From Chloroflexota bacterium (GTDB lineage: Bacteria > Chloroflexota > Anaerolineae > Promineifilales > Promineifilaceae), in contig JAGOMA010000008.1 in NCBI GenBank assembly GCA_017993775.1, positions 62,001-126,000 on the forward strand: DNA of 64,000 nucleotides, in the 5' to 3' direction. Below, in pieces: positions 1 through 7,311 of this stretch. Within the stretch, counting starts at the first letter, position 1. Every line of letters starts with the position of its first letter. The notes below the pieces were generated by a model, which saw only the letters and a list, made by a program, of their open reading frames with translations, searched no databases and was not told the origin of the DNA. The position numbers and the translations under genes were made by a program.

Positions 1-258
1 CTGGCTGTACTTGTTCATCTCGCCGGCGATTTGCGCCAGGAGCGACTGGTACTGGCTCATCTGCCACAGCTTCCATTGGGGCACGTCCTCGCCCTTCGCC
101 TTCAGGTCGGCGATTTGTTGGGCCAGGCCGGCGACGGCCGTTTGCAGCGCCGATTCTACACCCGTCCAGGCGCGGGTCATGGCCATGATGGCCTGCGCGT
201 CGGCGTGGATGAGCTGGGAGCGGAAGCCCTCGGCGAGGGCGATGACGTTGTCAGCCAT
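1..258 (-). CDS. Phage head morphogenesis (MuF-like) protein, N-terminal part
   Basis: The gene runs off the left edge; only the first 86 codons are present. The ATG at 258-256 opens a helical N-terminus (MADNVIALAEGFRSQ...) with a W-x-LWQMSQYQSLLAQIAGEM stretch resembling the N-terminal helical part of MuF/SPP1 gp7-type minor head proteins, which sit at the portal and help assemble the procapsid. It lies directly after the portal gene on the same strand, where such a gene is expected. The MuF assignment rests on context plus a short N-terminal resemblance; the characteristic C-terminal domain is outside the window. The coding call is much firmer than the product. Confidence 0.5.
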   Translation of the reverse strand, partial: MADNVIALAEGFRSQLIHADAQAIMAMTRAWTGVESALQTAVAGLAQQIADLKAKGEDVPQWKLWQMSQYQSLLAQIAGEMNKYSQ

Positions 259-270
259 AGGGAAATAGAT

Positions 271-309
271 GAATAGATACCGATATCATTAAAGAATCGG
301 TATCTATTC
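271..309. terminator. 14-bp perfect inverted repeat between portal and MuF-like genes
   Basis: Arms 271-284 and 296-309 are perfect 14-bp complements around an 11-nt loop. The TAG stop of the portal gene (306-304) lies inside the right arm. There is no clear U-tract on the minus strand, so it may be an attenuator, an mRNA processing site or a protein-binding site rather than a simple terminator. Confidence 0.5.
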
Positions 310-1902
310 CTCTTTTGGCCGCTCGTCGACGGCCGTGTCGGTCGGGTCTGATTGGTTGGGGTCGTTGGGCCGGCCAACGGCCGTACTCTGCCCCGGCTGC
401 CCGGCGTTGAACTGGCTCTGCGCTTCCAGCAGCGCCGCCGCCATGCCCGCCTGGCTCATAGCCTGCTCGCGGGCGTAATCTTCCTCCAACTGCTCCATTT
501 CCTCGTCGGTCGCTCCGGAGCGGCGCAAGCTGGTGAACAGCGGAATGCCGGCATCCTTTTCGGCTTTGGTGATTTCGGCGTCCTCGTAGCGGTCGGCCGG
601 GATGATCGCCCGCTTCTGGAAGCCGTGTTCCAGGTCGCCGTCATCGTAGCTGCCCAACCCCTTCCAGACGCCGGTGTTCTGGCCGATGGTCAGGGCCATC
701 TTCTGAGCGCGCACCAGGGCGTCCTCCAGGTTGCCGCGCACCTCCTGGGCGGAGGTGATCGCCGGTCCCATCAGCAGCCGGATCGCCCGGCCGGACATCT
801 CGCCCAGGTCGGGCAGGTCGTAGTAGCGCAGCTCCGGCAGGTCGTTTTTGAGTTCGGCCAGGTGGGCGTTGAGCGCCGACAGCGCCGCCTCGTAGTTGAT
901 GTTGGGCACGAGCGTGCTGAGTTTGGCCATGCCCGGCAGGCGGACAAACTTCTCGCCGGCCAGGTCGACGACCTCATTGCCGTCGCCGTCTACGGTGGTG
1001 GGCATGCGCGGCGGGGGCAACGGCCGTCCATCCGCGCCCATCATGTTGCTCTCCAGCGCCCAGGTGACGTCGTTGTGGCGGAAGAGCATGCTGTGCAGCC
1101 GCGTGGCCAGGCGGTTGGCCTCGTCGATTTTGTCCAATTGCAGCAGGTACGCGCCAACGCCGCGGTCTTCGCCGATGTCCAGATGCACGGCGCGCACCCA
1201 GGGGATGAAGTCGATGCCCCAGGTGGCCTTCAGGTCGTAGCTCTGTTTGGGCGCGCCCATCTGCTCGATGGGCGTTTCGGCCGTTTTGTCATGCTCCCAG
1301 ATGCGGCAGCGGCCGTCGGCTTTGTCCCAAACCTCGGTGTGCAGAAAAAAAGTGACCTCGTCGCCGTCGCGCCGGCTGCGGGGCACATCGACACGGATGT
1401 AGGTGATGTTGCCCTGTTCGTCGTCGTCGTAGTCGGTAACGTATTCCGGCCGGTTGAGCTGCAGGTAGACGCGCGGTTTGCCCTCCGGCTGGGCGACCTT
1501 GATGTAGGTTTCGCCGAGAACGGCCGTCCACCTGACCAGCAGCTGCTTCCTTTGCTGCCAGTTGGACCACTTCCACAGTTCCTCCAGCGGGTCGCGCAGC
1601 TGCTTGTTGGCCGTGGCCTCCAGGTCCAGGGGCAGGGCGTCGGGCAGCCGGCCGGGCCAGATGACGTCGGCGTAGAACTTGACCACCCGCTGGGCGGGGC
1701 TGCGGATGGCCTTCAGGTTGGGTTCGTCGAGAAAGTAGCCGGCCAGGCGCAGCTCGTCATAAAGGCCGTTGTTGAGGTAATAGCCCCACAACAGCCGGGC
1801 CACCTCGCGGTACGGCAGTTCGTTTTTGGCTCCTTCGCGGGTGATGGACAGCGTCAGGTTTTTGCCCGTACCGCCGCCGAATAAACTGGTTAAAATCTTC
1901 AT
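304..1902 (-). CDS. Phage portal protein
   Basis: 532 aa. It is a candidate portal, the dodecameric ring through which DNA enters the capsid and to which the terminase docks. Seen: an acidic/aromatic body with the segment RLHSMLFRHNDVTWALESNM and, later, SGRAIRLLMGPAITSAQEVR, typical of the helical stem region of SPP1-like portals, then a low-complexity Q/N/P/D-rich C-terminus. The usual portal size is 400-600 aa. The ATG at 1902 is preceded by AGGAAGAAGAGAT, a good ribosome binding site; an open frame continues upstream without one. It follows the terminase nuclease gene (gap 43 nt) and precedes the MuF-like gene, the canonical order. Confidence 0.7.
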   Translation of the reverse strand: MKILTSLFGGGTGKNLTLSITREGAKNELPYREVARLLWGYYLNNGLYDELRLAGYFLDEPNLKAIRSPAQRVVKFYADVIWPGRLPDALPLDLEATANKQLRDPLEELWKWSNWQQRKQLLVRWTAVLGETYIKVAQPEGKPRVYLQLNRPEYVTDYDDDEQGNITYIRVDVPRSRRDGDEVTFFLHTEVWDKADGRCRIWEHDKTAETPIEQMGAPKQSYDLKATWGIDFIPWVRAVHLDIGEDRGVGAYLLQLDKIDEANRLATRLHSMLFRHNDVTWALESNMMGADGRPLPPPRMPTTVDGDGNEVVDLAGEKFVRLPGMAKLSTLVPNINYEAALSALNAHLAELKNDLPELRYYDLPDLGEMSGRAIRLLMGPAITSAQEVRGNLEDALVRAQKMALTIGQNTGVWKGLGSYDDGDLEHGFQKRAIIPADRYEDAEITKAEKDAGIPLFTSLRRSGATDEEMEQLEEDYAREQAMSQAGMAAALLEAQSQFNAGQPGQSTAVGRPNDPNQSDPTDTAVDERPKEE

Positions 1903-1945
1903 ATCTCTTCTTCCTTTGCTTCTTTGCGTCTTTGCGTTGAAGTTC

Positions 1946-2707
1946 TTAATCCACTTCCCCTCGCGCCTGACGGCCGGCGGCCAGGATATGCTCCAGGTAC
2001 AGAATGAGCTGGGTGAACGAGTCCACGCGGTCGTCGTGGGCCGCCTGGGGGAAGGAAAACAGCTCCTCTTCGAAGTCGATGAGCCAGAATAAATCGGCCG
2101 TGGGATAGGGCAGCAGCACGCAGCCGTTCCTGCACCACACGGCCGCCTGGCTGGCGCGGGTGATTTTGTCGGTGGTGGGGTTGAAGGGGATGAGCAGCCC
2201 TTTGAGCCAGTCGGGGCCGGAGGCGGCCAGCGTTTGCAGGGCGCTCGTGCCGCTGGATTTGTCCTCGATGAGGATGCCGTGCAGCTTTCCGTCAACATTC
2301 CACTGCACGGCCGTTTGCTCGATGACATCGGGCAGGTAAGGGAACTCCAGCCGTTCCTGGCGCACATAGCGCACGCCTAGGCGATAGTCGGGCCACAACT
2401 CGGCCACAGTGTAGCCGGTGTAATCGGTGTCGGCTTCTTCACGGTCTTTGAGGCCGGTGTCCCAGGAGATGTAGCGAGCGTAGGCCAGGTTGCGCAGGCC
2501 GTTGTCGCTCGCGTCGTAGCGACGCTCCTTCGACCACCATTGGCGTTTGAAGACGTAACCGCCGGGCGGCGTGGGCACGCCCTGGTACGTGCCCGACCAG
2601 GTAAGTTCGGGCGTGGTGGCGCGCAGCTCCAAGACTTCCGACAGGGGCTTGTGTTGCGGCCACAGGGCGGGGCCGTCGTTGTGGAGGAGAACCTGGTAAG
2701 CGGGCAA
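1946..2707 (-). CDS. Terminase large subunit, C-terminal nuclease half (separate gene)
   Basis: 253 aa, carrying only the RNase H-like headful/cos nuclease of a large terminase. Seen: N-terminal segment ALWPQHKPLSEVLELRA and TPPGGYVFKRQWW, which in full-length relatives (TIGR01630-type) directly follows the ATPase; then acidic catalytic positions in SWDTGLKD (Asp about 83), ILIEDKSSG (Glu/Asp about 148-149) and HDDRVDS (Asp about 225-229). There is no ATPase domain; that is encoded at 4017-4934. The start is TTG, with GGGGAG 9 nt upstream. The preceding in-frame codon series is GAG TAA CGG CCG TTG, so the upstream 87-codon gene ends in the same frame five codons earlier. Confidence 0.8.
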   Translation of the reverse strand: MPAYQVLLHNDGPALWPQHKPLSEVLELRATTPELTWSGTYQGVPTPPGGYVFKRQWWSKERRYDASDNGLRNLAYARYISWDTGLKDREEADTDYTGYTVAELWPDYRLGVRYVRQERLEFPYLPDVIEQTAVQWNVDGKLHGILIEDKSSGTSALQTLAASGPDWLKGLLIPFNPTTDKITRASQAAVWCRNGCVLLPYPTADLFWLIDFEEELFSFPQAAHDDRVDSFTQLILYLEHILAAGRQARGEVD

Positions 2708-2713
2708 CGGCCG

Positions 2714-2977
2714 TTACTCCCCAAGTGTTGGCGCGCCAACACTGGCCGCAGCCCATGCCTCATCGCGCCGTTTCTGCCAGTCCAGTTCACCCTGGCGCTG
2801 CCGGATCATTTCGTTGAGCCGCCCCATCAGGCGTGACCAGGTGTACGCCTCGGCTTCTGTGCCGCCGGCGATGACGCGCAGCTCCACCAGGTCGGCCAGG
2901 TGGGGGTCGGTGGGCAGAAACGGCCGTAAGTCAGCGGATAGGCCGGGGGTGTCGTAGGTGGGGGTTGGCTCGCTCAT
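2714..2977 (-). CDS. Small phage protein, unknown, in frame with terminase nuclease
   Basis: 87 aa, predicted soluble and helical (LMGRLNEMIRQRQGELDWQ). Function not recognised. Its ATG overlaps the TGA of the upstream 98-aa gene by 4 nt (ATGA), indicating translational coupling. Its last codons (SVGAPTLGE, TAA) contain an 18-bp palindrome found elsewhere in the element. It sits between the two halves of the large terminase and could be a small packaging accessory or head-completion protein; this is inferred from position only. Confidence 0.6.
   Translation of the reverse strand: MSEPTPTYDTPGLSADLRPFLPTDPHLADLVELRVIAGGTEAEAYTWSRLMGRLNEMIRQRQGELDWQKRRDEAWAAASVGAPTLGE
2725..2742. repeat. Palindrome GTGTTGGCGCGCCAACAC, copy 1
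   Basis: Perfect 18-bp palindrome inside the 3' end of the 87-aa gene, just before its stop. The core TGTTGGCGCGCCAACA recurs at 6822-6837 and 20549-20564, with a shorter copy at 20533-20547. Confidence 0.8.
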
Positions 2978-3270
2978 CGCTTCACCCGCCCCGTGAGGAA
3001 GTGTTCGTACACGGCCGTTTCCTCTTGCGCTGCTGGTTTCGGCCGACGATGTTTACGGCCGTGCGCCAGGCCGGCAGCATCGATGGCCGCCAACGCCCCG
3101 TCCCGCGGCATGTCGAACAGCGCGACGATGGCGTCGCGGGTCATGACGTTGAGCTTCCATTGGGGGATGGCCTCAGCGGCCACCAGGTGGGCGACGAGTT
3201 CTTTCTTGGTCAGGTCGGCTGGGGAACGGCCGTCTTCGGGCGCAGGCAGCCGGGGTTCGTTGGGGTCCAT
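2974..3270 (-). CDS. Small phage protein, unknown, with SD-sequestering leader hairpin
   Basis: 98 aa. Seen: an acidic/proline N-terminus (MDPNEPRLPAPEDGRSP), then DLTKKELVAHLVAAEAIPQWKLNVMTRDAIVALFDM, which looks like a SAP- or Rho-N-like helix-extended-helix segment, and a basic tail (GRKHRRPKPAAQEE). Such modules often bind nucleic acid, so a DNA-binding packaging accessory is possible but not shown. The ATG has GGAG at 7-nt spacing. That SD lies in the 3' arm of a hairpin (3274-3305) nearly identical to one ahead of the methyltransferase gene at 8649. It is coupled by ATGA to the 87-aa gene. Confidence 0.6.
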   Translation of the reverse strand: MDPNEPRLPAPEDGRSPADLTKKELVAHLVAAEAIPQWKLNVMTRDAIVALFDMPRDGALAAIDAAGLAHGRKHRRPKPAAQEETAVYEHFLTGRVKR

Positions 3271-3273
3271 GTG

Positions 3274-3305
3274 ATATCTCCTAGAATGTCTGTTCTAAGA
3301 GATAT
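3274..3305 (-). promoter_or_regulatory. 5' leader hairpin burying the Shine-Dalgarno, copy 1
   Basis: Read on the minus strand: ATATCTC, T, TAGAA, loop CAGACA, TTCTA, G, GAGATAT; a 13-bp stem with one T-G wobble. The SD GGAG lies in the 3' arm, and the start codon of the 98-aa gene follows 4 nt after the hairpin. The block ATTTGCTACC immediately 5' is also shared with copy 2 at 8653-8684. Confidence 0.65.
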
Positions 3306-3406
3306 GGTAGCAAATTGGCGAAGTTGGGGTAAAGGGGTATACGAGCGGGCAATATCTGCGCGCAAGGGGCGTATCATTCACCGGTGACTGGCTCAGGCGA
3401 AAGCAG

Positions 3407-3919
3407 TCATTGAACAGGCTGAACCGTGTCTGAGGAAGCGATGGTTTCGCTTTGTACTTTTTCAAAAATAGCGTTGACGTACTGGATGAAGTCTGAATCA
3501 TATTCCACGCCTTGCGTCTGCCATAAATTGCGGAACGTTTCACGTCTTGCATAGTCGTGAATGTACTCATTCCACCCAGACCACTGAGTCTTTTTGATGG
3601 CACTTGATTGATCTTGGTACATGAGAAAAGCTCGTTCCAATAAGGACACAAGAATCTCAAACATGGCATATTGGCGGATTTTTTGCTCAGGCGATAAGGA
3701 GACCTTTTTTTCGAGTGGAATATCGTATAAGTCCAGTTCTGGATTTTCCATGCACAGCCGCAAGTAATCGATGTATTTTTCGTCTAGAGCATCATACGTG
3801 CCGTACTCTCTCTCACGTCTCTCTTTGCTTTTTTCGTTAACGAAAAGAATAATCGCCAGAGGAATACCCAAAATAGTCGCGATTTTTGCCAGCAATTCCA
3901 TTACTTCCATCAAGGACAT
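3407..3919 (-). CDS. Membrane-anchored protein of unknown function, AT-rich insert
   Basis: 170 aa. Seen: one N-terminal transmembrane helix (LLAKIATILGIPLAIILFV), then a charged cytosolic helical domain with W and Y clusters (SGWNEYIHDYARR). It has a very strong ribosome binding site (GGAGGTACG-ATG). Base composition is clearly more AT-rich than its neighbours, and the genome-wide ACGGCCGT motif is absent between about 3.25 and 4.05 kb, so it looks like a later acquisition between terminase genes. A single-TM plus cytosolic helical domain is a layout seen in phage exclusion or defence proteins, but no family was recognised. Confidence 0.7.
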   Translation of the reverse strand: MSLMEVMELLAKIATILGIPLAIILFVNEKSKERREREYGTYDALDEKYIDYLRLCMENPELDLYDIPLEKKVSLSPEQKIRQYAMFEILVSLLERAFLMYQDQSSAIKKTQWSGWNEYIHDYARRETFRNLWQTQGVEYDSDFIQYVNAIFEKVQSETIASSDTVQPVQ

Positions 3920-4016
3920 CGTACCTCCGTTCAGCCTCTATCGTTAGTTGGTTTTTTTACACAATGAAGGAATCTGCTAGAGTATAACACACGGCGGTCG
4001 TTCCTCACCTCCACCT

Positions 4017-4934
4017 TCACTCCTCCAACCCCACTTCAAAATCACCACTCACGGCCGTTCCCAACCGCTCCCCCTCGTACCCCTCCGGATACCACACATC
4101 GGCCGTAACGGCCGTGCCCTCGCTCAGTAGCGGCACATGGCACACCACCCAGTCGCCGCCATTGCGCATCCGCGCATACGTGTCATCGTGATGCCAGGCC
4201 GTGCCGATGACAATGCTGCGGCCGACGCGGCTCATGCGCCGGCTTAGAAAGCTCTTGTGAAACCAGTCGTGGACGATTTCCCGCTGGTGGGCCGTGCGCG
4301 TGTTCTCGTGGTCCAGGATGTCGTCGCCCACGGCCAGACGCGCCCGGCTGCCGATGACGCCGCCCTGCACACCGACGGCAAAGAAGGAGGGGTGAATCCG
4401 GCCGGGCCGTGGCAGCCCGCCGTGCGGCGCGATGCTCCATTCCTCCTGCGTCCATTTGAGGCCGTAGGCGCGCTTCAGGTCGGGGAACGCCGCCTGGAAT
4501 TCCGGCGACTCGACCATTAGCCGCAGCGACTGGCTGCGCTTGGCGGCCACCTCGCCGGACACGGCCGCCATGATGCGCGGCCATTCCGGGTAGAAGGCGA
4601 CATGGGTTCCCAGGTAAGCCAGCAGCCAGGTCGTCTTGGCGCTTTCCGGCGGGGCGACGATCAGCAGCTTCCTGATGTCTTCGTTGCACATCAGGTGCAG
4701 CCACAGCCAATGGTGGGGCGCGGGGCGGATGGGACGGCCGTTATCATCGGTGATGAGCAGGCGGGCGAAGTCGGCGACGACGTCAGGCGTCAGCCGCCCC
4801 ATCTGCCGGGCGGCCAGCAACCGGGTCCGTGTCTGTGCCCGTTCCCGCTGCTCCTGTTCCATCAGCAGCGCCAGGTACTGTTCCAGTTCGACGCGATTCA
4901 TACTCGCGGATGCGGTCGAGGAGTTCGTCATCAT
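4017..4934 (-). CDS. Terminase large subunit, N-terminal ATPase half (separate gene)
   Basis: 305 aa; the DNA-translocating ATPase of the packaging motor. Seen: Walker A-like APPESAKTT (about 94-102), the FYPEWPRIMAAVSGE segment, and Walker B-like RLAVGDDILDHENT (about 199-212). The coupling region GRSIVIGTAWHHDDTY follows at about 240-255. The protein stops at DFEVGLEE, exactly where relatives continue into the linker and nuclease; the missing half is encoded at 1946-2707 with three genes between. No intein motif is seen at the break. The N-terminus overlaps the upstream small-terminase-like gene by 152 nt if the first ATG is used; the internal Met at residue 12 (4901) is an alternative start. 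Confidence 0.8.
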   Translation of the reverse strand: MMTNSSTASASMNRVELEQYLALLMEQEQRERAQTRTRLLAARQMGRLTPDVVADFARLLITDDNGRPIRPAPHHWLWLHLMCNEDIRKLLIVAPPESAKTTWLLAYLGTHVAFYPEWPRIMAAVSGEVAAKRSQSLRLMVESPEFQAAFPDLKRAYGLKWTQEEWSIAPHGGLPRPGRIHPSFFAVGVQGGVIGSRARLAVGDDILDHENTRTAHQREIVHDWFHKSFLSRRMSRVGRSIVIGTAWHHDDTYARMRNGGDWVVCHVPLLSEGTAVTADVWYPEGYEGERLGTAVSGDFEVGLEE

Positions 4935-5535
4935 TGAGGTCCGAGAAATCGTAGCCGGCGGGGCCGGACATGGGTAAAGGACGGCCGTCGGGGCCGCTCA
5001 CTTGCACCTGCTGGGCGGGGACGTCGTCGTATTCGGTGCGCAGTTCGGTGAGGATGGTTTTCATGCCTGCTGTGGCGTCGCGGAAGGAGGGCAGTTCGGG
5101 TTGGGAGAGACGGCCGTCGGGGCCGAGTTTCGGCCGGTAATCCAGTTGGCTCCAGACAAGGGTGAGCTGCGCCAGCGCCCCTTCCAGGACGCGCATGCGC
5201 TGTTGTTTGTTGCGGGCTTTGGCGGCCGCCAGGGCCTTCAGTTCTTCCTGGGCGACGTGGGCGTCGAAGGCGGCGGCGCGTTCGGGCCAGGTGGCCGCGC
5301 CGGGGATGGGGTCGCCAGAGGTAGGATGGCGGCCGCGGGACCAGGCCGACCAGTTGCCGGGCACTTTTGTCGCCGCCTGTTTGCCGCCTGTTTGCCGCCT
5401 ATATTCGCGGTAGGCATTGGCGAGCCGGCCGGGTTCTTCGGCCGGTAGGTAGAATTCCTTAAACGCCTTGTAGCTGGCGTTGGTGTCCCAGGGTTGGCGC
5501 TCCCAGAGGGGCGGACGGCCGTCGGTGCTAATCAT
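4783..5535 (-). CDS. Putative terminase small subunit
   Basis: 250 aa. It would recognise phage DNA and recruit the ATPase. Seen: N-terminal WERQPWDTNASYKAFKEFYL and YREYRRQTG, a segment WSRGRHPTSGDPIPGAATW, then a long helix (DAHVAQEELKALAAAKARN) and a C-terminal DLNDDELLDRIREYESRR helix before a G/A/T-rich tail. This resembles phBC6A51-like small-terminase-like proteins encoded directly upstream of large terminases. No classic HTH is certain by eye. It is first in the leftward packaging operon. The tail overlaps the ATPase gene. The product is inferred mostly from position and general layout. Confidence 0.55.
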   Translation of the reverse strand: MISTDGRPPLWERQPWDTNASYKAFKEFYLPAEEPGRLANAYREYRRQTGGKQAATKVPGNWSAWSRGRHPTSGDPIPGAATWPERAAAFDAHVAQEELKALAAAKARNKQQRMRVLEGALAQLTLVWSQLDYRPKLGPDGRLSQPELPSFRDATAGMKTILTELRTEYDDVPAQQVQVSGPDGRPLPMSGPAGYDFSDLNDDELLDRIREYESRRTGTVPGAADGTGAAGTGTDTDPVAGRPADGAADA

Positions 5536-5589
5536 GGATTCATGGTAGCACAGGCGTTCTGATTAGTTCAATGAGATAACGTATTGGTT

Positions 5590-6660
5590 TTAAGACTTCG
5601 AAGAATGCGTATGCCAATGATGTAAATCAGGCATGTGATGGTGTGTATGCACTAATTTGTTGTGCTCATGGACGTGTGAGTGTTTCTGAGCAAGCACATC
5701 TTCATGGTCATGTTCGTGATGCCCATCATCGTGAGAGTGCGCATGTTCGTGGAGCGTCTTTTCGTGAACATGCGCATGTTCGTGTTCCTCGCTGACTAAA
5801 AACAGAGTCCCAATAACCATAATAGGTAAGGCAATAAAAAATAGCCAATTGGGAAGTTCTTGGAATAGCAAAAACGACAATAACATGCCCGCAAATGGTG
5901 CTGTGCCAAACAGGGCGCTTGTGCGCGCTGCTCCCAGCTCACGCATAGCCTGAATGAATAAAACAATGCTCAGGCCATAACTCAGACTACCTAAAACCAT
6001 TGCGCCTAGAATAATCCCCAAAGCGGGGAACTTGTTACCCAATATCAGGGCTAATCCTAGCGAAAAACTACCGGCGCTGAGGCCTTTTATGGGAACAATC
6101 ATAAAAGGATCTTTCGCCGAAATATTGCGCGTAAAGTTATTATCCAATCCCCAAAAAACACAGGCAATAACAATCCCTAGCGCCCCAACCGATATGCCCC
6201 AGTTAGCGCCTGGCTCTAAGGATAGAAATATACTGGAGAGGGTTGTTAAGGTTATAGCCCACCATGCGCGGCGGCTAATCGATTCTTTAAATGCCAAAGC
6301 AGCAATAAGGGTTGTCGCTACGCCTTCAAAATTTAAGAGTAATGATGCTGTCGCCGCCGGCGTGTTTTGGAGACTAAAGAGGAGTACGATTGGCGCAGCC
6401 ACGCCGCCCGCCAGGATCGCCCCTATCAACCATTTCACATCCGGTTTCTTGATTTGTGCTTCTTTCTCTGATGATTGACGAATCTTGCTCTGATAAAGTT
6501 TTATGCCCAGCAAACTGACGCCCGTGCCAAGATAGAGGAAAGCAGCAAACAAGACAGGCTCTATTTCGCCTAAAAGTAGTTTGGCTACGGGCGCGCTAGC
6601 CCCAAACAACATAGCCGCGAGTAGGGCTTGAATAATAGGGGTCTTGTTTGTTCGAATCAT
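5590..6660 (-). CDS. EamA/DMT-family transporter with histidine-rich metal-binding tail
   Basis: 356 aa. Ten hydrophobic segments span about residues 8-290, in two five-TM repeats typical of the EamA drug/metabolite transporter fold (N-terminal IIQALLAAMLFGASAPVAK is characteristic). The last 60 residues are a cytosolic tail with dozens of His (HEHAHVHEKTLHEHAHSHDD and similar), suited to binding Zn, Ni or Co, so a role in metal export or metal-regulated transport is likely but unproven. The gene is AT-richer than its neighbours and contains no ACGGCCGT copy. It is a transporter lodged between phage genes and looks like horizontally acquired cargo. No strong ribosome binding site is evident. 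Confidence 0.8.
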   Translation of the reverse strand: MIRTNKTPIIQALLAAMLFGASAPVAKLLLGEIEPVLFAAFLYLGTGVSLLGIKLYQSKIRQSSEKEAQIKKPDVKWLIGAILAGGVAAPIVLLFSLQNTPAATASLLLNFEGVATTLIAALAFKESISRRAWWAITLTTLSSIFLSLEPGANWGISVGALGIVIACVFWGLDNNFTRNISAKDPFMIVPIKGLSAGSFSLGLALILGNKFPALGIILGAMVLGSLSYGLSIVLFIQAMRELGAARTSALFGTAPFAGMLLSFLLFQELPNWLFFIALPIMVIGTLFLVSEEHEHAHVHEKTLHEHAHSHDDGHHEHDHEDVLAQKHSHVHEHNKLVHTHHHMPDLHHWHTHSSKS

Positions 6661-6821
6661 GATAGGTGTTGGTTGATCTTACAGAATGGAATAGTTCAAA
6701 CGAGCCAATAAATAGGACGAACCGCAGTACGAGACGCGGCCGTCAATTATTCCCAATATATCACGCCCTCCACGGCCGTCCCACCTGACAAAAGTCACAC
6801 TGCAAACCGCCAACACTCACC

Positions 6822-6837
6822 TGTTGGCGCGCCAACA
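6822..6837. repeat. Palindrome TGTTGGCGCGCCAACA, copy 2
   Basis: Perfect 16-bp palindrome, 2 nt from the stop codon of the methyltransferase remnant at 6839. Same core as 2725-2742 and 20549-20564. Confidence 0.8.
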
Positions 6838-6838
6838 C

Positions 6839-6994
6839 CTATCCACCTATCATCTCCGGCCGCAGCCCCATCAAGCTCATCCGCTCCAACACCATCGCCA
6901 CCATCGCGGGGTCATTGTCCATGCCGTACACCAACCGCCCCAACTGCTCCCCAGCCACATACTGGCTGCCGCTGCTGGCGAAGGGTTCGCTGCC
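6839..6994 (-). pseudogene. Remnant of a second N6-methyltransferase (C-terminal 50 codons)
   Basis: The minus strand reads GSEPFASSGSQYVAGEQLGR, then LVYGMDNDPAMVAMVLERM and a stop. This is collinear with the end of the intact methyltransferase at 7312 (EPFSGSGSQIIAGERLGRKV). Upstream the frame closes at a TAA within a few codons, so only the motif I region to the C-terminus survives. The sequences just past both stops share CCAACACCTA. The rest of the 6.66-7.06 kb interval has no other recognisable feature. Confidence 0.7.
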
Positions 6995-7058
6995 AATACC
7001 GGCGTTTTATCGATTACAATGTAGACATTATCAAAGGGTTGGATAACGGCGGTGGAGC

Positions 7059-7295
7059 ATGTATGACAAGCCCTTGCCCGTGCGAATATTTTTAAGTTTG
7101 CTTCTGGGTCTGGTAGTTGGTACAGGATTTTATGCCATTGCTTTTTTTATATCTTTTATTCCTATTGGGCCTAACAGGAATATTGTTTATTACCTGGGGG
7201 AATCTGCTGTACTCGTGTGGTGGCTCATTTGCGGTCCTATACTGGCGATAGTAGGAGGACTATTCACGGCCTACAAAGCCTTTAAGCACCTATAA
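7059..7295 (+). CDS. Small two-TM membrane protein, unknown
   Basis: 78 aa with two strong hydrophobic helices (FLSLLLGLVVGTGFYAIAFF and VWWLICGPILAIVGGLFTAY) and little else. It is the only rightward gene in this part of the element, is AT-richer than the phage genes, and lacks the ACGGCCGT motif. It lies between the methyltransferase remnant and the intact methyltransferase, so it probably entered with the transporter cargo. Another start 4 nt downstream is in a different frame; the ribosome binding site is unconvincing. Function unknown. Confidence 0.6.
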   Translation: MYDKPLPVRIFLSLLLGLVVGTGFYAIAFFISFIPIGPNRNIVYYLGESAVLVWWLICGPILAIVGGLFTAYKAFKHL

Positions 7296-7311
7296 CAGAT
7301 TTGGCCAACAC

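Noticed and set aside
352-1884. 510-codon rightward reading frame over the portal gene
   Set aside because: It is the shadow of the portal gene in a GC-rich region; composition is odd (V/G/R-rich), with no domain and no ribosome binding site.
1946-4934. Split intein or group I intron explaining the split terminase
   Set aside because: No intein N/C motifs at either break, and the intervening sequence holds ordinary genes with their own ribosome binding sites.
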